Origin: Eubacterium sp.
GTDB taxonomy: Bacteria > Bacillota_A > Clostridia > Lachnospirales > Lachnospiraceae
DNA length: 23,001 nucleotides
Reading direction: 5' to 3'
Assembly: GCA_023663915.1 (NCBI GenBank)
Contig: JAMPGN010000043.1
Location: 1 to 23,001 of the forward strand
Both the position numbers and the translations under genes were made by a program. The notes below the pieces were generated by a model. That model saw only the letters and a program-made list of their open reading frames with translations. It made no database searches and was not told where the DNA came from. This document shows, piece by piece, positions 6,015 to 14,200 of this stretch. How positions within the stretch are numbered: the first letter of the stretch is position 1; each line of letters opens with the position of its first letter.

Positions 6015-7140
6015 AAAAAATCTCCAATATCATTTCACACAGCTTATCCTCATCCGGATAGAACTCTTCAAACTTTTCTCCCATGACCGTCTCACCGTCA
6101 AGCGTATAGAAACTGTCCTCCCCGAAATGGTAATCTATCAGCATCGGGGCAAGGTATGCTGCCTCATCCAGTGTGATATCCGTCACCATCTGCGGCATGA
6201 CTGCCTGGTATAAATCCGTCACCACCGACAGGTCTTTTTTTGCATTTTCCACCGCTGTTTTCATAAACGCCTTCAGGTACTGTTTCTGTCTCTCCAGCCG
6301 CCTATCCGCTGAGCCGAACTGGTTCACGTCCCGGTCATGGATGTACCGGAATGCCGTTTCTCCCATCAGATGCACTTCCTGCCCTTCCACAAGGCTTTTG
6401 TCCACACGGCTCATGTCTTCCAGGACGGTCACATCCACTCCGCCAACCGCATCATTGATGGTAGAAATCGCACTCATGTTCACTGCCGCATAACCATGGA
6501 TCGGCAGGTTATAGAAAAGTTTCTCCACCGCCTTCTTCTGGTACTCACAGCTCTCTTCCACGCCGTTGCCGAAACCGTGCTGTATGGCAAGCTGCGCCTT
6601 TTCTGTCGTCACATAGGCTCCCGTCTCGTTATAGAAATCAACGTCTGCCATCGTATTCCGGTTGACCCCGATGATCTGAATCGTCTTATTCCTCGGATTC
6701 ACAACCGCCAGGAACAAAGCATCCGCCTGACCGCCGTTTGTCCCTTCCGCCACTTCCCTGACATCTCCTCTTTTATCAATGCCCATGAAGAGAAACGTCA
6801 TGATATCGTCATTATATTCATAGATGCTATCCTTGTATTTGATCCATCCTGCTTTCCATTCATTCTCCTGCTCCTCTTCCGGTATCTTTTCCCCGAAAGA
6901 TTCCTGAAGAGTGGGCTGTGCCGTCTCTGCCGCCGCAATCAGCCGGTTTCTTCCCATCGCACGCACGATCTGTATGCCGCCGATCACACATCCGGCAAGA
7001 ACCAGGATCGTCCCCACGATTAGAATCGCTGTACGTTTTCTTTTTTTCTTCTTTTTTGCAAGAACCCTGTCCGGATTTAAAATCTGTTCCTTTTCCAGAT
7101 TCGCCTGTTCGTTCTGTTTCTTTTTCTTTTTGGCAGTCAT
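5998..7140 (-). CDS. LytR-CpsA-Psr (LCP) family glycopolymer transferase
   Basis: LCP proteins move finished polysaccharide from undecaprenyl pyrophosphate to peptidoglycan on the outer face of the membrane. The 380-residue protein has a very Lys-rich cytoplasmic start, one membrane helix at about residues 37-60 (TAILIVGTILVLAGCVIGG), a linker, and an LCP domain. FLFMGIDKRGD opens the domain; QADALFLAVVNP, IQIIGVNRNTM, VNMSAISTINDAVGGVDVTV, and the Arg-rich YIHDRDVNQFGSADRRLERQ segment hold the usual phosphate- and Mg-binding residues. It is 17 nt overlapped with the sortase-like gene downstream, indicating translational coupling. The ribosome site (GGA, 7 nt) is weak. The 161 nt upstream hold no convincing gene. 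Confidence 0.92.
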   Translation of the reverse strand: MTAKKKKKQNEQANLEKEQILNPDRVLAKKKKKRKRTAILIVGTILVLAGCVIGGIQIVRAMGRNRLIAAAETAQPTLQESFGEKIPEEEQENEWKAGWIKYKDSIYEYNDDIMTFLFMGIDKRGDVREVAEGTNGGQADALFLAVVNPRNKTIQIIGVNRNTMADVDFYNETGAYVTTEKAQLAIQHGFGNGVEESCEYQKKAVEKLFYNLPIHGYAAVNMSAISTINDAVGGVDVTVLEDMSRVDKSLVEGQEVHLMGETAFRYIHDRDVNQFGSADRRLERQKQYLKAFMKTAVENAKKDLSVVTDLYQAVMPQMVTDITLDEAAYLAPMLIDYHFGEDSFYTLDGETVMGEKFEEFYPDEDKLCEMILEIFYEKAE

Positions 7141-7301
7141 TTTCTATTCCACACTCATTCCTTTTATCCCGCATTTCATTTTTCTTCCATCGCTACTTCC
7201 CCTGTCCCATGTTCTGTCTTTTCTCCACATTCATTTCTTCTGTCTGGCAGTCCACTCCTTCTATTTCTACCTTCGTCTTCTTGATCCTGTATCCGGTTTT
7301 G

Positions 7302-8117
7302 TTATTTCACCGTGATCGTAACGCCAACCACCTGCGAACGGTTCCCGTCAGAATCTTCCGTGTACACCGTCACTGGGTAAATTCCCGATTTGTTCCTGTT
7401 ATACGGACTCACTTGAAGATTGTAATAGAGGGTCGCATAATCATCCTTGTCATCTCGCAGGGTACTGATGATCTCTGTCCATGGCACATTGGTTCCGGCA
7501 TCGATTGTTACTTCAGTCGTGCGGAACACCAGCTCTGGTGTTTCGGTATTCCGTATCGGCGACACTGATTCCGGGGCAGCTTGGGCATCCCCATTCCCAT
7601 TATCCGGTGCGTCTCCACGATCGTTCGCTGTCTCTTCCTCATTTCCGCCGTCCTCCTCCTGGTCAGCTTTCGTATCCGTTTCGCTGACAGCATCTTTGGT
7701 GATTTCTTCCATATTCCCCTGCACCGCCTGATCCATCTCCAGCTGCCGCATCACTGATTCTTTACCTGCCACCTGCACTTCTGCCGGATACTCCGCAGAA
7801 AATAGCTTGGAAAACTTTGCCACATTGCCTGCTGCATCACTGACTGCATAGTAGATGATCACGCTGCCTTCCGCCTGGTTCTCTACCTTTTTTTCAATGA
7901 CAATCTTGTCGGTAAGATCCCCGTCCCGGTCATCGTGCGCCGCGATCCCTTCGTACAGGAAGGACTCTTCCATATCCGGCTGATAAGTGATCTCCGCCGG
8001 CTGAATGATAAACCTCGGCTCTGTCCTGTCTGTCCTGAAATACAGGACTATGCACACCACAGCCAGGATTCCATTGACGGCAGCCAGAACCATGCCGATT
8101 ACTTTCCCCTGTTTCAT
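7302..8117 (-). CDS. Membrane-anchored protein with two Ig-like domains
   Basis: This 271-residue protein begins MKQGKVIGMVLAAVNGILAVVCIVLYF, a single N-terminal membrane helix with the rest outside. A first bacterial Ig-like (DUF5011-type) domain spans about 40-110, with HDDRDGDLTDKI and VIIYYAVSDAAGNVAKF. An acidic, probably disordered Glu/Asp/Asn linker runs to about 190. A second related domain follows: VFRTTEVTIDAG, RDDKDDYATLYYNLQV, GIYPVTVYTEDSDGNRSQVVGVTITV. Its molecular role is unknown. Position between the capsule kinase and the LCP transferase, 20 nt after the kinase stop codon, suggests a structural or scaffold part of the envelope export or attachment machinery. Confidence 0.8.
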   Translation of the reverse strand: MKQGKVIGMVLAAVNGILAVVCIVLYFRTDRTEPRFIIQPAEITYQPDMEESFLYEGIAAHDDRDGDLTDKIVIEKKVENQAEGSVIIYYAVSDAAGNVAKFSKLFSAEYPAEVQVAGKESVMRQLEMDQAVQGNMEEITKDAVSETDTKADQEEDGGNEEETANDRGDAPDNGNGDAQAAPESVSPIRNTETPELVFRTTEVTIDAGTNVPWTEIISTLRDDKDDYATLYYNLQVSPYNRNKSGIYPVTVYTEDSDGNRSQVVGVTITVK

Positions 8118-8137
8118 CTGTTTTTCCTCCGGAATTC

Positions 8138-9001
8138 CTAAATATCTTCGAGATACTCCATCTCATCATCCTCTTCCCGTCCGGAAAGGGTTTCCCGAAA
8201 CCGTCCGGCGTTTTTATCCGTCATGGCATTCTTTTTCGTTTCCTTCGCCGGACTGCCCGTTCCGACATCCTTAAAAGAGCCGCCCGTCCCGCTCTCCTCA
8301 CCGTATCTGCCATAATATTTCCCGTAATACTTGCCATAGTACCTGCCATAATGTCCATAATAACCACGGCTGTTCAGTTCTACCTTATTGAGCACAACGC
8401 CAAGTATCCGGCTGCCCGCCTTATCCAGCTGATCTTTGACCCGCTGGACAAAATGATAGCTGACCGCATTGCTCTCCACCACGAGGATCGTCCCGTCGCT
8501 GGTCTTCGCCGCCACGGCGGCATCAATCACGCTGCCAAGCGGCGGTGTATCGATGAAAATATAGTCATAGTTTTTCCTAACGGTTTCCAGCAGTTCGGTG
8601 AATCTGTCGCTTCCGATCAGCTCGCTGGGATTGGGCGGCACCGGACCGGAAAAGATCATGTCCAGTCCCGGCACATTTGTCCTGCACGCCACGTCCTTGT
8701 AACCATACTTCCTCACCAGGCAATGACTCAGTCCCAGGCGCACCCCTCCGGTCTTATAACGTCCGACCAGCACAGACTTGCGCATGTCCGCATCGATCAG
8801 CAGCACCTTATTTCCAGCTTCCGCAAAAGACCGTGCAAGCTCCATGGTAATGCTGGATTTTCCTTCATTTGGCGTACAGCTGGTAAGTACAATGACCTTG
8901 ACATCACTTCCGCAGAACTCCACATTGGTCCGCAGGGTCTTATATGCTTCCTTGACACGGTAATCCTCGTTTTTGTCAAACTGTAAATTCACTTCCTGCA
9001 T
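8138..9001 (-). CDS. cpsD: Capsule tyrosine kinase CpsD (BY-kinase)
   Basis: Cytoplasmic bacterial tyrosine kinase that works with the membrane adaptor CpsC to control polymer length and export. The chosen ATG (MQEVNLQFDK) has GAGG about 8 nt upstream; the longer frame overlaps cpsC and lacks support. Of 287 residues, 45-49 hold Walker A (NEGKS), 67-74 Walker A' (LLIDADMR), and 147-154 Walker B (DYIFIDTPP region). A Tyr-rich cluster at 214-233 contains ten Tyr (YYGHYGRYYGKYYG repeats), the usual autophosphorylation site that CpsB reverses. Unusually, an extra acidic and basic tail of about 50 residues follows the cluster, which in many homologues is the very C-terminus. Confidence 0.95.
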   Translation of the reverse strand: MQEVNLQFDKNEDYRVKEAYKTLRTNVEFCGSDVKVIVLTSCTPNEGKSSITMELARSFAEAGNKVLLIDADMRKSVLVGRYKTGGVRLGLSHCLVRKYGYKDVACRTNVPGLDMIFSGPVPPNPSELIGSDRFTELLETVRKNYDYIFIDTPPLGSVIDAAVAAKTSDGTILVVESNAVSYHFVQRVKDQLDKAGSRILGVVLNKVELNSRGYYGHYGRYYGKYYGKYYGRYGEESGTGGSFKDVGTGSPAKETKKNAMTDKNAGRFRETLSGREEDDEMEYLEDI

Positions 9002-9035
9002 GATGGTTTCCTCTTTTTCCAACTGTTTGTTTACT

Positions 9036-9791
9036 CTATAGGAAATTCCTCTTCCGCTTTTTCCGTTTTGTCTTCTTCCTGGTCTCCACGTCCTCAACCA
9101 CCGGGATCAGTGCAAGGGTGCTGAGCCCCAGGTATTTTTCAACATCTTCCGCCGCCTTAACCGTATCGTCCATGAGATACTGCACAAGAATCACCGCGCA
9201 GACAAACAGCGCTCCCACCAGACCGCCAATCAATGTCCACCGGAAAACCGACGGTCCCGCCTTCTTCACCGGCATGTTTGCCGTCTCCACCACGTTCACC
9301 GCTTCAATGTCCATCACATTCTGGATATGTTCCCCTGCCACTTCGCGGATGCAGTTCGCGATCTTCATCGCCATGACCGGATCGGCGTGCTCCACCGTGA
9401 TCGAAACGATTCTGGTATCTGTCGGAGTGGTCACGCTGACGGTGTCGAGCAGATCGTTGTACGTCATCTCTTCCAGCCCCAGCTTCTGGATGACTTCCTC
9501 CAGCACATAGCGGCTTCCGATCAGTTCCGCATAATCTTTGGTCAGCTGCGTCCCCATCTGCACATCGCTGTAAGTGACCGATGCACTTTCCGTCTTGTTC
9601 AGGATATAGATTTTGGTCGTGGATTCATAAACCGGTGTCAGGACAAACCTGCTGAGGATAAAACACAAAATTGCCGCCAGAAGCCCCACGTTTAAGATCA
9701 GCCCGATCCTGCCAAGAAGGATTCCCGCCAGTTCCAGCAGGTCTATTTCAATTTCCTGGTTTTCCCTTTGGCTCTCCATCCGTGTATCCAT
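9036..9791 (-). CDS. cpsC: Capsule chain-length determinant / kinase adaptor CpsC (Wzz family)
   Basis: Membrane adaptor that activates CpsD and sets chain length. From the ATG at 9791 (GGAGG, 6-nt spacer) it is 251 residues long. It has EIDLLELAGILLGRIGLIL leading into the first membrane helix (about 30-50), then the extracellular Wzz domain (TPVYESTTKIYIL, DYAELIGSRYVLEEVI, ITVEHADPVMAMKIANCI). A Pro-containing second helix follows (PSVFRWTLIGGLVGALFVCAVILV). The cytoplasmic end VEKYLGLSTLALIPVVED is the typical kinase contact, then a Lys/Arg-rich tail. The gene lies 34 nt before cpsD and 81 nt after cpsB. Confidence 0.94.
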   Translation of the reverse strand: MDTRMESQRENQEIEIDLLELAGILLGRIGLILNVGLLAAILCFILSRFVLTPVYESTTKIYILNKTESASVTYSDVQMGTQLTKDYAELIGSRYVLEEVIQKLGLEEMTYNDLLDTVSVTTPTDTRIVSITVEHADPVMAMKIANCIREVAGEHIQNVMDIEAVNVVETANMPVKKAGPSVFRWTLIGGLVGALFVCAVILVQYLMDDTVKAAEDVEKYLGLSTLALIPVVEDVETRKKTKRKKRKRNFL

Positions 9792-9820
9792 TCCTTTCCT
9801 CCCGCCTGCCGTTTCTCCGC

Positions 9821-9841
9821 CGTAAGACACTGGCTCTTACG
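9821..9841. other. Hairpin between cpsB and cpsC
   Basis: CGTAAGA, a 7-nt loop and TCTTACG form a perfect 7-bp stem in the 81-nt gap between cpsB and cpsC. No T run follows on the minus strand. It may affect mRNA stability between the two genes. Confidence 0.35.
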
Positions 9842-9872
9842 ATGGTCGGACAGACCTCGCTGCAATTTCTGT

Positions 9873-10598
9873 CTATATATATTCATCCCTTATCACACAC
9901 ATTGGATTCCCGCGGAAAAGCTCCCGCCGGTAATCCTCCCCGAATTTCCTTCCCACATAAGCCGCACACTCCGACAGGCGCGGCGCCCTCCTGCCCGTGT
10001 CATGGGCATCCGATGCCACAAAGGAAACCAGCCTCTGTTTCAACAGTTTCCTTGTAAACTGTTTTGCCGCAAACCCGAAATTCCCCATAATGCTTCCGGC
10101 ATTGACCTGCATATAACATCCCATCTTTACCAGCTCTTCCACGCCTGCCTTTTTGCTGCTGACATCGCGGTATCTCTCCACATGCGCAAGAACCGGACGG
10201 TAGCCGTGCACCTGCAGCAAGTAGACCCCGTTCCTGATATAGTCGTACCCGGTGTCCGGCGAAAACTCGACCAGCACATAATGGGAATCTGCCAGCGTCA
10301 TCGCCGTGCCGTCATCCAGCTCCTCGGCTAACCCGTCCCGGTAATAGAGTTCACTGCCTGCATACAGCCTGACTGCCATCTGTCTATCATCCAGGAACTC
10401 CTGCAGCTCTCCCATACGCTCCACGATCCGGTGCGGCGGCACATTCCGGTGCGCCGACTTGTTATGCGGCGTCAGGATGATGTGCGAGATGCCGTCACCT
10501 GCCGCGATCTCCAGCATCCGGCGGCTGGTTTCCGGGCTGTCCGCGCCGTCATCCACGCATGGCAGGATATGGGAGTGTATGTCAATGCAGTTTTCCAT
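9873..10598 (-). CDS. cpsB: PHP-type protein-tyrosine phosphatase CpsB (YwqE-like)
   Basis: Metal-dependent phosphatase of the PHP superfamily that dephosphorylates the CpsD Tyr cluster. All metal-site blocks are present in 241 residues: DIHSHILPCVDDG (H8, H10), TPHNK (H45), the Glu of VLVEFSP (E111), LAHVERY (H139), and SDAHD (D197, H199). It is the first gene of the capsule operon. Upstream of its ATG the minus strand reads GGAGGGG 12 nt away and AAGG 5 nt away, so translation initiation may be modest. Only about 55 nt separate its start codon from the left inverted repeat of the putative promoter switch. Confidence 0.94.
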   Translation of the reverse strand: MENCIDIHSHILPCVDDGADSPETSRRMLEIAAGDGISHIILTPHNKSAHRNVPPHRIVERMGELQEFLDDRQMAVRLYAGSELYYRDGLAEELDDGTAMTLADSHYVLVEFSPDTGYDYIRNGVYLLQVHGYRPVLAHVERYRDVSSKKAGVEELVKMGCYMQVNAGSIMGNFGFAAKQFTRKLLKQRLVSFVASDAHDTGRRAPRLSECAAYVGRKFGEDYRRELFRGNPMCVIRDEYI

Positions 10599-10653
10599 GG
10601 CAGCCTTATGCCCCTCCGTATAAAATATAGGTTCTGTTGAATGGGAGTAAGAA

Positions 10654-10686
10654 TTTCGTAAAATATCTCATTTTACGAAAAAGACC
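10654..10686 (+). repeat. Left inverted repeat / putative recombination site of the promoter switch
   Basis: Arms TTTCGTAAAAT (10654-10664) and ATTTTACGAAA (10670-10680) surround the asymmetric centre ATCTC; then A and AGACC on the inner side. The arm-centre-arm layout is that of tyrosine recombinase core sites. Confidence 0.8.
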
Positions 10687-10722
10687 CGGAAACACTGATT
10701 CCGGCTGGAAGATTCGACCGGA

Positions 10723-10741
10723 TGACCAAACATTTGACGGC
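10723..10741 (+). repeat. Direct repeat copy 1 within the switch segment
   Basis: TGACCAAACATTTGACGGC, matched by TGACCAAATTTTTGACGGC at 10835-10853 with two differences, 112 bp apart. Could be a pair of protein-binding sites, for example for regulator, recombinase accessory factor or enhancer. Confidence 0.6.
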
Positions 10742-10834
10742 TGATAATCCCGGCCCGTGCGGGCTTTCCATTTAACGGATCGTGAAATGGCACGAAAATA
10801 CGGACTGTCTGACGCCTGCCGGTTCCTTTCCCCC

Positions 10835-10853
10835 TGACCAAATTTTTGACGGC
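10835..10853 (+). repeat. Direct repeat copy 2 within the switch segment
   Basis: TGACCAAATTTTTGACGGC, 17 of 19 identical to 10723-10741. The 112-bp spacing is near ten or eleven helical turns. Confidence 0.6.
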
Positions 10854-11029
10854 GGAAAACCTTGGATTCCTCAAAAAAATACAATCATCCTCTTCTCATA
10901 CCCCTTATTTTTCTACATAATGGATAATTTGTTTCCGGCCGATAGGGAAATTACACGCTCTCCTGCAGGCTTTTCTGTATAAAATCACCAAAATTCTGCC
11001 TGTAAACCCTTTATGGAGAATATTTTCAG

Positions 11030-11058
11030 TTGCTTTTTTGAAAAAAATGTAGTACGAT
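11030..11058 (+). promoter_or_regulatory. Sigma-A-like promoter inside the switch, facing away from the capsule operon
   Basis: TTGCTT (11030-11035), a 17-nt spacer, and TACGAT (11053-11058); TACAAT at 11058-11063 is an overlapping alternative -10. An A-rich spacer precedes it. In the present orientation transcription would run through the right repeat into the terminator at 11128-11175. Confidence 0.5.
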
Positions 11059-11086
11059 ACAATAGGTTTTATGAAAAAGGCTTGAT

Positions 11087-11119
11087 GGTCTATTTCGTAA
11101 AATGAGATATTTTACGAAA
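11087..11119 (-). repeat. Right inverted repeat / putative recombination site of the promoter switch
   Basis: GGTCT, A, then TTTCGTAAAAT (11093-11103), centre GAGAT, ATTTTACGAAA (11109-11119). The 27-bp core is the exact reverse complement of 10654-10680, and the AGACC flank also matches. The centre is opposite in orientation to the left copy, as needed for inversion rather than deletion. Confidence 0.8.
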
Positions 11120-11127
11120 AACAATAC

Positions 11128-11175
11128 AAAAAGAACCGTTGCATTATTTCCAAACAGTGCAACAGTTCTTTTTTT
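11128..11175. terminator. Bidirectional Rho-independent terminator
   Basis: AAAAAGAACCGTTGCA (11128-11143) pairs with TGCAACAGTTCTTTTT (11158-11173) with one mismatch, and seven T follow on the plus strand. On the minus strand it closes the transporter and GLUG gene operon 26 nt after the stop codon; on the plus strand it would stop transcripts from the outward-facing switch promoter. Confidence 0.85.
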
Positions 11176-11200
11176 CTACTTTAATCTATTATTTTTCTTT

Positions 11201-14200
11201 TTATCCATTTTCCTTTTGCATGGCTGCTTCAAGCGATTTCTCTTTGTCCACTATTGCCGCCTTCTTCCTCGCCTTCCTTTTCTTACCAATCTTCCTTGCA
11301 AGAAAGACCACTGCAATCAGCACAATAACTGCTGCCGGAATGATATAAATCAAATAATCCGTAACGCTCTTCTCATGGACACAGACTGCAATCTCCGCCT
11401 CGGTTCCCACAACGGTAAACAAATGATAAATTCCCATCAGCTCCGTATCCGCCCGAACCCAGCCGCCATCCTGCATCACATAGACCGTAACACCTTCAGT
11501 TTGTCCTTCTGGCGCCTGATATCGGATCTGATGGTTTTCTTCCCCATCATCAGGAATCTCTATTGTCCAATGCTCCGTAGGATTCTCCGGCAGCGTCCCT
11601 GTATTGCCACTGCCGCCATTGACGCTATCAGCAGACACGCCTTCGGTAACGATTAACGTATCCTCCTGCTTAAACATACCGTCAACCAGAATTACCGACT
11701 GGCAATTCTGCCGCATCTGTCCGGATGCAAGCGTGGTCAGATAACGCACGTACTCCACCGTGACATCTTCATCATACATCATATTACTCAGATCCTTGAT
11801 ATCCCAATCCGCGTAGAATCCCTGTTTGGTCGGAATTTCCGGATAGATCTCGATCGGGACGTTTCCGCCGTAAGGGCACTCTACCGTCTTCACTTCTTCC
11901 TCGTCGGCATAGAAAGAAATTGACATCATCCGGAACCGATTCGGAACGCCTTCGATCTTTAACATTTCTTTATAACTGATCGGTTCCGCCTTGCCGCTGT
12001 AGCTGATGCGGTCGATACCCGCAATCTCCTCAGACACAAAATAGTTGTCTGCAACTTCCTTGCTTCCGTCAACCTCGCCCGCGATTGCTCCCGAAAAGGC
12101 AGTGGTATCCTGCGTGCGCACGATCGCACAGCATCCTTTGATTCCCGAACCAGAACCCGCAATACCCGCCACATACTCTTCTCCGGACACCGTGCATTTC
12201 GCATAGCTGTTCATAATATTCGACAAGGACTGTCCCGCCACACCGCCAACATAACTTCCTGCGCTGCTGGTGATCCTGCCGTAATTCTCACAGCGCAGTA
12301 TCGTACCCATTTCCTGTAAACCGGTTATTCCGCCGGCACAGCTCTTCTGCGCTGTTACTTTACCCATATTGATATTGTGACGCAATACGCATTTCGTCAA
12401 AAACGTAGAATTCATTCTGGCATCTTCGATACCCGTCACATCGCCTTCCAGATCAAAATCATACTCAATCGCCATCGTCCCGGCAATACCGGATACATTG
12501 ATATCGCCTTGCACCATTCCATTATTCCTACAGTCCGCAATGGTCGCATCGGTGCTTGTCTCGGCATCCTCCTGAGAGGTATCCTCGAATGTCTTCGTGT
12601 AATCCATATCCAGAACACCATCGATCGCATCCGTATAGAGCTTCATGATCGTGCTGAATTGATCATTAATATCCTGCAAGTCATCGATCAGCACATCATT
12701 CGTCGAAGACACCTCTCCATTCAGATAGCCCATGTTCTCCGAAAGCCCCTGCAGATTTGCCGTCAGACTATTAGTTTTGGAACGGTAATCATCGCCAAGC
12801 TGAGGCAAGGCAATGTCGGGCATCTCATTTAACGTCTCAACGATATTCTTTGCCTCACTGCCTGCGCTGTGCAGATTATCCGAAGCGTCTTCCACATACC
12901 CTACCGCACCACTCAACTGTTCCGCAGCCGTCTGCGTCATCTTATCCTGTACGGACATAACGATATCTGTCATGGTTTCCAGATACCCCCGCATATCCGC
13001 CTCATAACCGTCAATACTGCCATATGCCTGCCGGTACTGCTTTTTGGCATAGTCCGAAGCATTGCCGGCAACCGCATCAGACATATTGTACATCGTCTCC
13101 GCTACTTTTTCCAACAATTTATGATCCAGCTCACCCTGCTCCGTACCGCTCGGTTGTGGGAACTCACGGCTTTCTCCATTTGCATCTGAATAATGCACCC
13201 AGCTATTGATACCGATATAATTTTCCCAATTTTTATCATCACTACCACCACTCCAACTCCATGAAGTATTATCCGCCGGTTTCAGATCATTTTCATTGGT
13301 CTGATTCGGATTATTAAATTCCTCATCACTAAATGCATAATAGGCAAGACAACAATTCTCCTGCGCCTCAACTGCCTTAGCATAATCCTCCGAATATTTC
13401 TTGGTCGCATTCTCCATATTCGCCTTAGCGCTATTATACTGGTCTCTTTGCTCCGGGGTCATATACTGGTAAATATCGAGCGAATCCACCGTATCCTGCA
13501 GCTTGCCTGCCGCATCTTTTACATTGCCCGCCGCGTCCCTCGTATAGTCAAGTACGCCGTTTTCTTTTGCTGTCTCGTCCATCATATAATCCAGGCGGTT
13601 CACTGCCTCATTGACGGAACCAATCATCTCATCTGTCCAGCCTACCGTCCTGTCCGCCAGAAAGGAAGTATCTTCCAACGCCTTATCCACGAAATCTTGA
13701 ACAATCGTCAGACGTGCAGAAAGTGTATCAGATTCGTTTCCCGCATCATCTAACATCCTTCCTGCCAGATCATGCATTTTGTCAATATTTTCTGATAATT
13801 GATAAGCGATATCTTCCGAGAGATCGATCGCAATATAAGGCTCCGTCTGTCCTGCTATACCTCCTACATCTCTACGACCATATATGCTTCCTGTATTTTC
13901 GCAGGCATATACGTATCCTGACTGCCGTCCGACAATGCCGCCCGTATTATATCCCACATGCTCATAACCGACCATGCCACTGTTATTGCAAAACTGTATG
14001 ATACCCACGGAAAGTCCTGCAATGCCACCGGAATCAATTGTATTATTGACTACTGCTGCCTCTTTATTAGCTTCTTCATCATTGCTGCTCGTGTCCATCA
14101 GCCCGACATACTGTGCAATGTTAATATCCTCAAGTGACACCGCCTTGTCTTCATTGGAAGTATTGATCTCTGCTTCATTGGAACAGCCCACGATATTACC

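Larger units (their letters stand above)
10654..11119. other. Putative invertible promoter segment (phase switch), drawn in OFF orientation
   Basis: This gene-free 466-bp segment is bounded by 33-bp inverted repeats with a single mismatch. A sigma-A-like promoter near its right inner edge reads rightwards, away from cpsB, and meets a bidirectional terminator about 60 nt later. If the segment flipped, the promoter would read leftwards, with a leader of about 110 nt to the cpsB ATG and no terminator between. No recombinase gene is in the window. Inside the segment I also see a pair of 19-bp near-identical direct repeats. The longest reading frame here (92 codons, minus, 10606-10884) has no ribosome site or family resemblance, and I do not call it a gene. 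Confidence 0.65.

Noticed and set aside
5617..6213. 198-codon plus-strand frame across the sortase-like and LCP genes
   Set aside because: Antisense to two well-supported genes, Ser/Pro-rich and without domain resemblance.
7141..7301. A 20-codon leader peptide (VDCQTEEM...) before the LCP gene
   Set aside because: The 161-nt gap has a GTG frame of this size after GAAGGA, but it is too short and unconserved to call. I see nothing else in the gap.
8351..8986. 211-codon plus-strand frame opposite cpsD
   Set aside because: Complete overlap with the clear kinase gene; His/Arg-rich shadow of the other strand.
10606..10884. A 92-codon minus-strand frame in the switch region
   Set aside because: No ribosome site, no recognisable domain, and it runs across the left recombination repeat. 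Likely chance.
10979..11006. Minus-strand TTTACA-17-TTTATA as a fixed capsule promoter
   Set aside because: The -10 matches only half of the consensus and it is distant from cpsB. It is kept as a possible weak basal promoter that would soften the OFF state.
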